A stretch of DNA of 37,529 nucleotides. Source: Lachnospiraceae bacterium. GTDB taxonomy: Bacteria > Bacillota > Clostridia > Lachnospirales > Lachnospiraceae. The stretch lies in contig JAJQDE010000051.1 in NCBI GenBank assembly GCA_021202335.1, positions 1 to 37,529 on the forward strand, read 5' to 3'. This document shows positions 9,823-18,061 of the stretch, piece after piece (the first letter of the stretch is position 1; every line of letters begins with the position of its first letter). A program made the translations under genes and the position numbers. The notes below the pieces were generated by a model that worked only from the letters and a program-made list of their open reading frames with translations, ran no database searches and was not told the origin of the DNA.

Positions 9823-9828
9823 CATTGC

Positions 9829-10869
9829 ATGGATGTGAAAACGGATATAAAATCGCTGTCTTTGGAGGAGCTTCGGGCGGAAATTGAAAAAATCGGCGAA
9901 AAGCCCTTTCGCGCAAAGCAGTTGTATGAGTGGTTTCATGTAAGGCTTGCAAGAAGCTGTGATGAAATGACAAATATTCCCAAAAGCTTAAAAGAGAAGC
10001 TTGCGGACGGCTATACATATACGGCATTGACCATAGCGCAGGTGCAGACCTCAAAGCTTGACGGCACGAAAAAGTACCTGTTTGAGCTTGCGGACGGCAG
10101 TTTGGTGGAGAGTGTATGGATGAAGTACCGCCATGGCAATTCCGTCTGCATATCCTCGCAGGTGGGCTGCCGCATGGGCTGCAGATTCTGCGCGTCAACA
10201 CTGGACGGTCTTGAAAGGGGGCTTACTCCCTCGGAGATGCTTGACCAGATTTATGCGATAGCAAGAGATACGGGAGAGCGTGTTTCAAATGTGGTGGGGA
10301 TGGGAACGGGAGAGCCGCTTGACAATTATGACAACCTTTTGAAATTCATAAGGCTCCTTACGGATGAAAACGGCTTGAATATAAGCCAGAGAAACATCAC
10401 GGTGTCAACCTGCGGGCTTGTGGAAAATATGCTGAGGCTTGCGGACGAGCATTTGCAGATAACCCTCGCGCTGTCGCTTCACGGCTCGACGCAGGAAAAG
10501 CGGCGAGCGCTTATGCCGATTGCAAACAAATATGATATAAACGATGTGGTGGCGGCGTGTAAATATTATTTTGAAAAAACAGGCAGGCGCATCACCTTTG
10601 AATACAGCCTGATAGGCGGTGTAAACGATACCGACGAGGACGCACGAAATCTGTGCAGCCTTGTGAAAGGCTTAAACTGCCATGTAAATCTGATTCCCGT
10701 AAATCCGATAAAGGAGCGTGATTACACAGAGTCGGAAAAGGAGGCTGTCATGCGCTTTAAAAGCAGGCTTGAAAATCGGCACGTCAACGTTACCGTGCGC
10801 CGCGAGCTTGGACGCGACATTGACGGCGCCTGCGGTCAGCTCCGGCGGCGTTATGCGCAGCAGCATTAG
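9829..10869 (+). CDS. rlmN: Dual-specificity 23S rRNA / tRNA (adenine-C2)-methyltransferase RlmN
   Basis: RlmN is a radical-SAM enzyme that methylates C2 of A2503 in 23S rRNA and A37 in some tRNAs. The protein is 346 residues. The 4Fe-4S ligands are C114, C118 and C121 (CRMGCRFC). C107 (SVCISS) and C335 (GACGQLR) match the two catalytic cysteines of the family, so it should be active. GMGTGEPLDNYDN is the SAM-binding glycine region. It begins 7 bp after rsmB. Confidence 0.96.
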   Translation: MDVKTDIKSLSLEELRAEIEKIGEKPFRAKQLYEWFHVRLARSCDEMTNIPKSLKEKLADGYTYTALTIAQVQTSKLDGTKKYLFELADGSLVESVWMKYRHGNSVCISSQVGCRMGCRFCASTLDGLERGLTPSEMLDQIYAIARDTGERVSNVVGMGTGEPLDNYDNLLKFIRLLTDENGLNISQRNITVSTCGLVENMLRLADEHLQITLALSLHGSTQEKRRALMPIANKYDINDVVAACKYYFEKTGRRITFEYSLIGGVNDTDEDARNLCSLVKGLNCHVNLIPVNPIKERDYTESEKEAVMRFKSRLENRHVNVTVRRELGRDIDGACGQLRRRYAQQH

Positions 10870-10902
10870 GCATACCGCTCCGGAAAGGGCAGGGCAGGCG
10901 TC

Positions 10903-10931
10903 TTGCTTTTTTTAATCGTCTGTGCTAACAT
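10903..10931 (+). promoter_or_regulatory. Predicted sigma-A promoter upstream of the stp-prkC pair
   Basis: TTGCTT at 10903-10908, a 17-nt spacer, and TAACAT at 10926-10931. The 112-bp gap after rlmN is the largest in this run, which fits an internal promoter for the phosphatase, kinase and rsgA genes. Confidence 0.6.
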
Positions 10932-10981
10932 AGTAAGGATTATGAGAGGCTGCGGTCTGACGTATTGACAGGAGGGAAAAT

Positions 10982-11722
10982 GTGAAACTGTTTTCTATTA
11001 CTGATGTAGGAAAAAAACGTGAAATCAATGAGGATTATATATATACATCAGAAAAGCCGGTTGGAAATCTGCCCAATCTTTTTATTGTGGCTGACGGAAT
11101 GGGCGGCCACAATGCAGGGGATTATGCTTCGAAGCACGCGGTTGACAGGGTTGTGGAGATAGTCAGAGGGTGTACGCAGGAAACAGACCCCGAGAATATC
11201 TTAGAGAAAGCGATTGACGACGCAAACACCTACATAAATAAGCTGGCAGGAACAGACATAAGGCTTAAAGGCATGGGGACGACGCTTGTTGCCGTGACGG
11301 TGGAGGACGGCTATGTGACAGTGGCAAACGTGGGCGACAGCCGCATGTATATCATCAATGATTTTATCACGCAGATAACAAAGGACCATTCCCTTGTGGA
11401 GGAGATGGTGGATATGGGCGGGATTGACCGCGAGGCGGCGCGCACACATCCGGACAAAAACATCATCACAAGAGCGGTGGGCGTGAAGGAATATGTGCTT
11501 GTGGATTTTTTTGAAGTCAGCATCAGTGAAAATGAAAAGCTGCTGCTGTGCACGGACGGACTCACAAACATGTTGAAGGATAATGAGATACACAGGATTA
11601 TCAATGAAAGCGCTGATATTGAGGAGGCAGGCAGACGGCTGATAGAGGCAGCCAATGCAGCCGGCGGATGTGATAATATAGCTGTGGTTCTTGTAGAACC
11701 GTTTGGAGGTCAGAATGATTAA
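10982..11722 (+). CDS. stp: PP2C-family Ser/Thr protein phosphatase (Stp/PrpC)
   Basis: This metal-dependent phosphatase reverses phosphorylation by the PASTA kinase encoded next. The 246-residue protein has the PP2C motifs in order: REINEDY near 13-19, VADGMGGHNAG near 38-48, GMGTTL, NVGDSRMY, DHS, LCTDGLTN and CDNIAVVLV at the end. The start codon is GTG, with GGAGGG about 6 nt upstream. It overlaps the kinase start by a few bases. Confidence 0.95.
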   Translation: MKLFSITDVGKKREINEDYIYTSEKPVGNLPNLFIVADGMGGHNAGDYASKHAVDRVVEIVRGCTQETDPENILEKAIDDANTYINKLAGTDIRLKGMGTTLVAVTVEDGYVTVANVGDSRMYIINDFITQITKDHSLVEEMVDMGGIDREAARTHPDKNIITRAVGVKEYVLVDFFEVSISENEKLLLCTDGLTNMLKDNEIHRIINESADIEEAGRRLIEAANAAGGCDNIAVVLVEPFGGQND

Positions 11723-14114
11723 ATCAGGAATGCTGATTGGCGGCAGGTATGAGGTGCTTGAAAAAATAGGCACCGGCGGAATGTCGGACGTATATAAGGC
11801 AAAGGATCAGAAGCTGAACCGTTTTGTGGCAATAAAGGTCTTAAAGCAGGAGTTTTCCGAGAACAAGGGCTTTGTGTCGAAGTTCAGGGTTGAGGCTCAG
11901 GCGGCGGCGGGGCTGATGCATCCCAATATAGTAAATGTTTATGACGTGGGCGAGGAGGACGGCATCCACTATATCGTAATGGAGCTTGTCGAGGGAATCA
12001 CTCTCAAAAAATACATTGAAAAAAAGGTAAGGCTCACCACAAAGGAGGCAATCAGCATTGCAATCCAGGTGGCGATGGGAATAGAGGCGGCGCACAATAA
12101 CCATATCATACACAGGGATATTAAGCCGCAGAACATCATTATTTCAAAAGAGGGAAAGGTGAAGGTGACGGACTTTGGGATTGCCAAGGCGGCGTCAAGC
12201 AACACCATTACCTCGAATGTCATGGGGTCAGTGCATTACACATCGCCTGAGCAGGCAAGGGGAGGCTTTTCGGACGAAAAAAGCGATATTTACTCGATGG
12301 GCATTACCATGTTTGAGATGCTCACGGGGAGTGTTCCGTTTAACGGTGACACGACGGTTTCGATAGCGATTAAGCATATTCAGGACGAAATGCCGTCGAT
12401 AAGGGAGATTGTGCCCGAGGTGCCTGTCAGTGTTGAAAACATTGTCATGAAGTGTACGCAGAAAAGCCCTGACAGGCGTTATCAGTGCATGTCGGACATG
12501 ATAAGGGATTTAAAACATTCGCTGATAAACCCGGACGACGTGATAGCGCAGCCCGATGTTTCCGACGAGGCGGGAAAAACAAAGGTGGTGCTTCCGAATG
12601 TAAGCAGTGATGCGCCGAGGCAGCCCAGGAGAGAGGAATACGCGGCGGAGGCGGATTTGGCACAGATCCCGAATCAGGTAAGGTCCGTGAGGCGCCCGAG
12701 TCAGGCAACGGCAAATGCACATGCCGCAGCGGAGGGGCATAACGCAGGGCACGACGGACAGCCTCGTGAAAAGGCATCGCCCGCTAAAAAGCAATCCCAT
12801 AAAAATCCGTCCAATAAAAATACGGCGAACGGAAACCGCAAAAATAAGAGCGCGTCGTCAGCAGGGAAGGGCAGAAAAGCAAATAATGCGCGCAGCAGTA
12901 AGGAAAATGACGATCGTTATGAGAATCAGGGATATACGCAGGAAATAGTCACAAGACAGAATGTGCGCAGGAATGAGGCTGACAGGCGGCAGTATTCAAA
13001 CGGCAGGGACGAGTATGATTATAACCCGAAGGCGGAGGGCTTTGCCACGGTCATTACCGTGCTGGGAGCTGTTATCATAGGCTGTATTCTGCTTTATTTT
13101 GTGGGTCAGGCGACAGGCATCTTTGAGCAGATAGGCTCCCTTTCAGGCACGAATACAAGCAATGCGGAGGAAAGCGAACGCGCTGTTATGCCGGAGTTTG
13201 AGGGGCTTGACGCGGATGAGGTCAAGGAAGCTCTCAACGCGGTGGGGCTTGGCTGTAAAACTACATATGCGGAATCATCGCAGTACGCGAAAAACCTGGT
13301 GATTTCCGCAGCGCTGGAGGACGGAACAACCGTCCTTGCAAACGATAAGATACTGCTTAACACTACGATTGTGCTGACCGTGAGCGCCGGCACCGACGGG
13401 ATAGAGGTGTCGGATGTTGTGGGAAAAAGCGAGGCAGAGGGTACTGCGGCTTTGACGAACGACGGATTTACGGTTGTTAAAGAGGAGGAGTATTCCGCAA
13501 CCTATGCAAAGGGAACGATTATCTCGCAAAGCCCCGAGGCGAACAGCATTGCTCCGCTTGAGTCGGAGGTTACGATTGTGATAAGCAAGGGCGCTTCCGA
13601 TAAGGACGTTATCATGCCGGGAGTGCTGGGGCTTACAAAGGAAGCCGCCGTAAGCAATCTTGAGGCGGCGGGTCTGGTGGTCGGCAGCATTGATGATGCA
13701 TACAGCTCGGAATATTCCGAGGGTCAGATCTGCTATCAGAGCTATGAGTCGGGAGCCTCGGTGAAGGAAGGGACGGTTGTGGACTTAAAGCTCAGCATCG
13801 GAAGCGAAACGGTGACTTATAGCTGCAGCCTTGTGATACAGGCGCCGGATGATTACTATACCGGGGGAAATGCGGAGGTAATATTGACAACCGCAGATGG
13901 AAGCACACAGCTTTGGTATTCGCAGAATGTAACTTCATTTCCCGTTTCCATCAATTTAAACGGCTTTGAAAGTCCGTCCGCATATGGAATTGTCACGATT
14001 TCATATATAAAACAGGTGGAGGAAACCGTGGTGGACGCGGACGGAAACGTGACGACGCAGATGGGGCTTGATGTGGCTCAGACTCAGCAGAATGTGCAGT
14101 TTACCAAGGATTGA
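11715..14114 (+). CDS. prkC: Transmembrane Ser/Thr kinase with PASTA domains (PrkC/Stk type)
   Basis: This kinase senses muropeptides or cell-wall state and phosphorylates division, wall and translation proteins. I chose the ATG at 11715 (MIKSGM) because GGAGGT lies 4 nt upstream, inside stp. Of 799 residues: the glycine loop GTGGMSDVY is at about 19-27, Lys41 lies in VAIK, HRDIKPQN is at 133-140 and DFG at 153. A long Lys/Asn/Ser-rich cytoplasmic linker runs from about 275 to 440. A single membrane span is at about 446-466. Three PASTA domains (about 492-690) are followed by a further extracellular C-terminal domain of about 100 residues. Confidence 0.95.
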   Translation: MIKSGMLIGGRYEVLEKIGTGGMSDVYKAKDQKLNRFVAIKVLKQEFSENKGFVSKFRVEAQAAAGLMHPNIVNVYDVGEEDGIHYIVMELVEGITLKKYIEKKVRLTTKEAISIAIQVAMGIEAAHNNHIIHRDIKPQNIIISKEGKVKVTDFGIAKAASSNTITSNVMGSVHYTSPEQARGGFSDEKSDIYSMGITMFEMLTGSVPFNGDTTVSIAIKHIQDEMPSIREIVPEVPVSVENIVMKCTQKSPDRRYQCMSDMIRDLKHSLINPDDVIAQPDVSDEAGKTKVVLPNVSSDAPRQPRREEYAAEADLAQIPNQVRSVRRPSQATANAHAAAEGHNAGHDGQPREKASPAKKQSHKNPSNKNTANGNRKNKSASSAGKGRKANNARSSKENDDRYENQGYTQEIVTRQNVRRNEADRRQYSNGRDEYDYNPKAEGFATVITVLGAVIIGCILLYFVGQATGIFEQIGSLSGTNTSNAEESERAVMPEFEGLDADEVKEALNAVGLGCKTTYAESSQYAKNLVISAALEDGTTVLANDKILLNTTIVLTVSAGTDGIEVSDVVGKSEAEGTAALTNDGFTVVKEEEYSATYAKGTIISQSPEANSIAPLESEVTIVISKGASDKDVIMPGVLGLTKEAAVSNLEAAGLVVGSIDDAYSSEYSEGQICYQSYESGASVKEGTVVDLKLSIGSETVTYSCSLVIQAPDDYYTGGNAEVILTTADGSTQLWYSQNVTSFPVSINLNGFESPSAYGIVTISYIKQVEETVVDADGNVTTQMGLDVAQTQQNVQFTKD

Positions 14115-14151
14115 GTGCTGCTGCGTTCTGATATTAAGGATTTGGGAGAAA

Positions 14152-15060
14152 ATGCAGGGTAAAATAATAAAGGGCATCGCCGGCTTTTACTATGTGGATG
14201 TACCCGCAAGGGGTGTGTACGCGTGCCGCGCAAAAGGGAAATTCCGAAACGACAATATTAAGCCGCTTGTCGGAGATGACGTCAGTATGGAGATTACGGA
14301 CGAAAAGGATTTTGAGGGCAATATCATAAAAATCCTTCCGCGGAAAAATACTCTTGTGCGCCCGGCGGTGGCAAATATCGACCAGGCGCTGCTGATTTTC
14401 GCGGTCACAAAGCCCGAGCCGAATTATAATCTGCTTGACCGGATGCTGATTATGATGAGGGAAAAGGGGCTTGACTGCATTATATGCTTTAACAAAAAGG
14501 ACATGGCAGTTCAGGAGCAGATTAGGCGGATAACGGATATTTACCGTGAAAGCGGGTGCCGGCTGATGTTTACGAGCGCTGCCGAAAAAGAGGGTATTGA
14601 TGAGCTTATGGAGGCTTTGGCTTCAAAGACTACCGCGGTGGCGGGACCAAGCGGCGTGGGCAAATCCTCCCTTGTGAACTGCCTCCAGCAGACAGTCTGC
14701 ATGGAAACGGGAGAGATTAGTGAGAAGGTGGAGCGCGGCAGGCACACCACAAGGCACTCGGAGCTGATTGCGATATCGGAGGACGCGTATATTATGGATA
14801 CGCCGGGGTTCAGCTCGCTTTCTCTGTTTTCCATGACTGACAATGCCGTCACAAAGGAGAAGCTCAAAAATTTCTACCCTGAGTTCCTTCCATATGAGGG
14901 GGAGTGCAAATTTCTTACCTGTGCGCATATACACGAGCCTGTATGCGGCGTGAGAAGGGCATTGGAGGAGAATCGCATCAGTAAAATCAGGTATGATAAT
15001 TACGCGGCATTTTATGAGGAGCTTAAAGCGGGGGACAGGCGTCATGCGGTTCATCGTTAA
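14152..15060 (+). CDS. rsgA: Ribosome small-subunit GTPase RsgA
   Basis: RsgA is a circularly permuted GTPase that checks late 30S maturation. The start is set at ATG 14152 (MQGKII), which has GGGAG just upstream; an extension into prkC is possible but looks spurious. The protein is 302 residues. An N-terminal OB fold comes first. G4 (NKKD) at about 114-117 comes before the P-loop GPSGVGKSS (about 165-173) and DTPGFSS (about 216), which is the permuted order. A C-terminal zinc knuckle with C-x4-C-x-H-x5-C spacing starts at about 252. Confidence 0.95.
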   Translation: MQGKIIKGIAGFYYVDVPARGVYACRAKGKFRNDNIKPLVGDDVSMEITDEKDFEGNIIKILPRKNTLVRPAVANIDQALLIFAVTKPEPNYNLLDRMLIMMREKGLDCIICFNKKDMAVQEQIRRITDIYRESGCRLMFTSAAEKEGIDELMEALASKTTAVAGPSGVGKSSLVNCLQQTVCMETGEISEKVERGRHTTRHSELIAISEDAYIMDTPGFSSLSLFSMTDNAVTKEKLKNFYPEFLPYEGECKFLTCAHIHEPVCGVRRALEENRISKIRYDNYAAFYEELKAGDRRHAVHR

Positions 15061-15082
15061 TGTTTTGGAATGAGGGATTAAA

Positions 15083-15739
15083 ATGAATTACTTAGCACCT
15101 TCTATACTGGCAGCCGACTTTTGTGAGCTTGGGGCTCAGCTTGATATAATCAAAAAGGCAGGGGTTCCGTACATTCATGTGGATGTAATGGACGGCATGT
15201 TTGTTCCGTCCATTTCATTTGGGATGCCCGTGCTCAATTGCGTGAGAAAACGCACGGAGCTGTTTTTGGATGTTCATATGATGGTTGAGCGCCCTGAGCG
15301 TTATGTAGATGAATTTATGAGGCTGGGGGCAGACGGAATTACAATCCATGTGGAGGCATGCGGCTGCATAAATGACACCTTTGCGCGTATAAGGGCATTG
15401 GGCGGACGCTGCGGAATAGCGCTCAACCCGGAAACGCCGGTTTCGCGGATATTTCCGTATCTTGACGCTGCGGACATGGCGCTTGTCATGACTGTGCGCC
15501 CCGGGTTTGGCGGTCAGAGCTATATTCCCGAATGTCTTGATAAAATAAGAGCCGTTCGCGCAGAGATAAGCAGGCGGGGACTTAATACGGATGTGGAGAT
15601 AGACGGAGGCGTGCGCCTTTGCAACGTTAAGGAAAATCTGGAAGCGGGGGCAAATGTCATAGTGGCAGGCTCGGCTGTTTTCCAGGGCGATATTGCAAAA
15701 AATGTAAAGGACTTTTTAAATATCATGAACGGCGCGTAA
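15083..15739 (+). CDS. rpe: Ribulose-phosphate 3-epimerase
   Basis: The enzyme interconverts ribulose 5-phosphate and xylulose 5-phosphate in the pentose phosphate pathway. The 218-residue TIM barrel shows SILAADF, HVDVMDGMFVPSISFG (metal-binding His and Asp), HMMVERPE, MTVRPGFGGQ and the phosphate-binding DGGV segment. The rsgA-rpe order is conserved in Firmicutes. The start follows GAGGGATTAAA. Confidence 0.95.
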   Translation: MNYLAPSILAADFCELGAQLDIIKKAGVPYIHVDVMDGMFVPSISFGMPVLNCVRKRTELFLDVHMMVERPERYVDEFMRLGADGITIHVEACGCINDTFARIRALGGRCGIALNPETPVSRIFPYLDAADMALVMTVRPGFGGQSYIPECLDKIRAVRAEISRRGLNTDVEIDGGVRLCNVKENLEAGANVIVAGSAVFQGDIAKNVKDFLNIMNGA

Positions 15740-15765
15740 AATATGCGCGGAAAGGGAGGCTTACC

Positions 15766-17193
15766 ATGGGAGGAATGGGAAAAGCCGGTACAAATGATGC
15801 AGCGCAGGGCATGGCGCTGGGAAAGAACAGCCAAACGGCAAGGCTGAAAAAGATTGTGGGAGACACGAAATTTTCGCTGATTACAGGTGTGGCGCTGCTG
15901 GTGTTATTTTTTATATCCATGCTTATCTTTGCGGCAGCGTCAAAGCAGCAGACAGACTGCGTTACGTATCTTAATCAGTACAGATTAGGCTCAAAGGCGC
16001 TGACCTCGGCAGTACGTTCCTACGCTGTTACGGGGGACAGACAGTATTACGACGCGTATATGCGTGAGCTGGAAACCGACAGGAACCGGGATGCGGCATT
16101 GGACGCTCTTTCGTCAGGCGGGCTTACGGATGCGGAATGGAAAACCCTGAATGAGATAGCTGCCCTTTCGGACGGATTGGTTCCGCTTGAGGAGAGCGCC
16201 ATGGCGTCCGTGGACGAGGGGGATTTGGAAAAGGCGCTTGACTATGTGTTCGGGGAAGAGTACAAGGATACGGTTCAGACCATCAATGACCTCACGGACT
16301 CCCTGATTACGGAAACGCAGGACAGATTAAAGGGCAGGAAGGATTTGGCTTTGGCATTGCAGCTTGTATGCGCGGCGCTGTTTCTTCTCGGCTTTATCAG
16401 GATGGAGCTGCAGTGCCTTAGAACGATAGGCTTTGCGGAGCGTGAGCTTCTTGCTCCGATTATAAAGGTGTCGGAACAGATGGAGGCGCTTGCGGCCGGG
16501 AATTTACATACGGAGCTTTCGCTTGTGCAGGACGACAGCGAGGTCGGCAGGATGGCGCGGGATATCGCCGCGATGAAGGACGGGCATGCCGCGATGATAG
16601 AGGAAATCGCGTTTGTGCTGGAGCAAATGGGATTAGGCAATTATCAGGTGCGGATTGAGCAGGAATATGTGGGAGAGTACCGGAGAATCCGCCGGTCCCT
16701 TGAGCAGATTATCGCGGCCATGAAGGACACAATCCTTGAAATTTCAATGGCAGCGGGTGAGGTTGACAGCGGCGCGGGACAGCTTGCAAAGGCGGCTGAG
16801 GATTTGGCTGAGTCCTGCACGGCGCAGGCGTGTCAGGTGTCCGATGCGGTGATGCTGATATCCGGACTTTATGAGAGCATAAGCTATAATGAGAAGGAGG
16901 CGCAGGAGGCGGTAAAAATCTCAAATCTTGCAGGCTCTACGCTCGAATCGCCCGACATAAGCATGGATGAGATTAAGATGGGCTTTGATGAAACGGCGGC
17001 GCGTATTCAGGGCATTGTGGAGCGTTTCGGCGAGGACGTTGAAAGCGTTTCCAAAATCAGCGACGGCATAAACGCCATAGCGGGACTGGTGGACATAAAT
17101 TCCGCGACGTCGGACGAAACGGCGGCTATCGGAGAGGATTTGAAGCAGCAGGTGGAAGCGCTTGTAAACCTGATGCGCAGATTTCAGGTTTAG
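15766..17193 (+). CDS. Chemoreceptor-like membrane protein lacking the signalling hairpin tip
   Basis: The 475-residue protein has a first membrane span at about 36-59, an extracellular four-helix-like region (60-190), a second span at about 193-212, then HAMP and coiled-coil segments (about 213-330). Residues 320-393 resemble the start of a methyl-accepting cytoplasmic domain. Residues 402-475 resemble its very end (NSATSDETAAIGEDLKQQV, a familiar receptor C-terminal pattern). The highly conserved central hairpin, normally containing a QTNLLALNAAIEAARAGE-like stretch, is absent. The join is near residue 395 (about 16945-16975). Without the tip it should not bind CheA/CheW, so it may be a decayed receptor or may act otherwise. 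GGGAGG precedes the ATG. Confidence 0.8.
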   Translation: MGGMGKAGTNDAAQGMALGKNSQTARLKKIVGDTKFSLITGVALLVLFFISMLIFAAASKQQTDCVTYLNQYRLGSKALTSAVRSYAVTGDRQYYDAYMRELETDRNRDAALDALSSGGLTDAEWKTLNEIAALSDGLVPLEESAMASVDEGDLEKALDYVFGEEYKDTVQTINDLTDSLITETQDRLKGRKDLALALQLVCAALFLLGFIRMELQCLRTIGFAERELLAPIIKVSEQMEALAAGNLHTELSLVQDDSEVGRMARDIAAMKDGHAAMIEEIAFVLEQMGLGNYQVRIEQEYVGEYRRIRRSLEQIIAAMKDTILEISMAAGEVDSGAGQLAKAAEDLAESCTAQACQVSDAVMLISGLYESISYNEKEAQEAVKISNLAGSTLESPDISMDEIKMGFDETAARIQGIVERFGEDVESVSKISDGINAIAGLVDINSATSDETAAIGEDLKQQVEALVNLMRRFQV

Positions 17194-17211
17194 GATTTAT
17201 AAAAATGATGC

Positions 17212-17240
17212 TTGACATTTGTCAGGCATTGTTTTATCAT
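17212..17240 (+). promoter_or_regulatory. Strong predicted promoter of the metal-efflux operon
   Basis: A consensus TTGACA at 17212-17217, a 17-nt spacer, and TATCAT at 17235-17240. Transcription should start near 17247, inside the palindrome that follows. Confidence 0.85.
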
Positions 17241-17268
17241 ATTCATATGAACAGTTGCTCATATGAAT
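17241..17268. promoter_or_regulatory. ArsR/SmtB-type operator palindrome
   Basis: The arms ATTCATATGAACA and TGCTCATATGAAT are separated by GT and match as inverted repeats at 12 of 13 positions. This 12-2-12-like layout is typical of ArsR/SmtB operators such as those of CzrA and ZiaR. It abuts the -10 box, so the bound repressor would block initiation, and metal binding would release it. Confidence 0.8.
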
Positions 17269-17276
17269 GAATATTT

Positions 17277-17301
17277 AAATATGCAAATGATTTGCATATT
17301 T
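17277..17301. promoter_or_regulatory. Second perfect palindrome in the arsR leader
   Basis: AAATATGCAAAT and ATTTGCATATTT form a perfect 12-bp inverted repeat around one G. It lies downstream of the operator and upstream of the arsR Shine-Dalgarno. It could be a second protein-binding site or an RNA hairpin; its sequence differs from the operator. Confidence 0.6.
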
Positions 17302-17373
17302 GCGGCATTGGAGGTTTTAAGCCGTAATCATTCACAATGCCTGATGGCAGGCAGTGCGGAAAGGAGGGTAAAC

Positions 17374-17745
17374 GTGACGGAAGGCAATACGCAGGAGGTT
17401 GAGTGCTGTGAGGAGCATGTGATACATAATGAGCTTTTGAGTAAGGTCAATGGGAAAATGCCTGATGAGGACGAGATTTCCGATTTGTCGGATTTGTTCA
17501 AGGTGTTTGGCGATTCGACCAGATTAAAGCTTATGTTTGTGCTTTTTGAGTCGGAGGTCTGTGTCTGCGACCTTGCGGAGCTGCTGAACATGACGCAGTC
17601 TGCGATATCCCACCAGCTTAAGGTGCTGAAGCAGTCTAAGCTGGTGGCAAGCAGGCGGGAGGGAAAGTCGGTATTTTACTCGCTTGCTGACAGTCATGTG
17701 CGCAGTATCATCGCGCAGGGGCGCGAGCATATTGAGGAAAAATAG
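17374..17745 (+). CDS. ArsR/SmtB-family metal-sensing repressor (CadC/ZiaR-like)
   Basis: The GTG at 17374 is chosen because AGGAGG lies 6 nt upstream; this gives 123 residues. The winged-helix DNA-recognition region is TQSAISHQLKVLKQS. Two metal sites can be proposed. An alpha3N-type site combines the N-terminal cysteines and histidines (ECCEEHVIH) with the VCVCDL pair. An alpha5 site is DSH...H-x2-E, which matches the D-x-H, H-x2-E arrangement of SmtB/ZiaR. It would sense Zn, Cd or Pb and derepress its own operon, which continues with an HMA protein and a P-type ATPase. Confidence 0.9.
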   Translation: MTEGNTQEVECCEEHVIHNELLSKVNGKMPDEDEISDLSDLFKVFGDSTRLKLMFVLFESEVCVCDLAELLNMTQSAISHQLKVLKQSKLVASRREGKSVFYSLADSHVRSIIAQGREHIEEK

Positions 17746-17750
17746 TAATA

Positions 17751-17798
17751 CACAAATTTGTGCTTGCGAAGAATGAGCGCAGCTCATTCTGAATTCGC
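17751..17798 (+). repeat. Hairpin cluster between arsR and the HMA gene
   Basis: CACAAATTTGTG (17751-17762) is a perfect palindrome. It is followed by GAATGAGC-GCA-GCTCATTC (17771-17789) and an outer GCGAA/TTCGC pair (17766-17770 and 17794-17798). There is no T-run, so it is not a classical terminator. It may stabilise or process the polycistronic mRNA. Confidence 0.6.
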
Positions 17799-17825
17799 GG
17801 GCTTGAGTAAGAATGGAGGATTAAG

Positions 17826-18044
17826 ATGAAAAAGAAATTTAAGCTTGAAGATTTAGACTGTGCGCATTGCGCGGCAAAGATGGAAGAGGCAATCAAAAAA
17901 ATAAACGGCGTGAATGACGCTTCGGTGAATTTCCTGGCTCAGAAAATGACAGTGGACGCAGCAGACGAGCGCTTTGATGCGATTATGGAAGAGATCAGGG
18001 CTGTATGCGCTAAGGTTGAGCCGGACTGCAAAATTCTGATGTGA
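17826..18044 (+). CDS. Free-standing heavy-metal-associated (HMA) domain protein
   Basis: The 72-residue ferredoxin-like HMA domain has the metal ligand pair C12-A-H-C15 (LDCAHCAAKM). It probably delivers divalent metal to the ATPase encoded next; the ATPase itself has no room for an HMA domain at its N-terminus. A good Shine-Dalgarno (GGAGG) precedes the ATG. The ATPase start lies 17 bp downstream. Confidence 0.9.
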   Translation: MKKKFKLEDLDCAHCAAKMEEAIKKINGVNDASVNFLAQKMTVDAADERFDAIMEEIRAVCAKVEPDCKILM

Positions 18045-18061
18045 TAAGAATGGTGGGGATT

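Noticed and set aside
10870-10920. Terminator after rlmN at the T-run
   Set aside because: No stable stem precedes the T-tract; the T-run fits the -35/spacer of the stp promoter better.
14068-14151. 28-residue N-terminal extension of RsgA
   Set aside because: It lies inside the prkC 3' end in another frame, has no ribosome-binding site, and the family starts at MQGKII-like sequence.
17263-17373. 37-residue N-terminal extension of the ArsR repressor
   Set aside because: It would translate through the operator and the second palindrome; the GTG at 17374 has an ideal AGGAGG.
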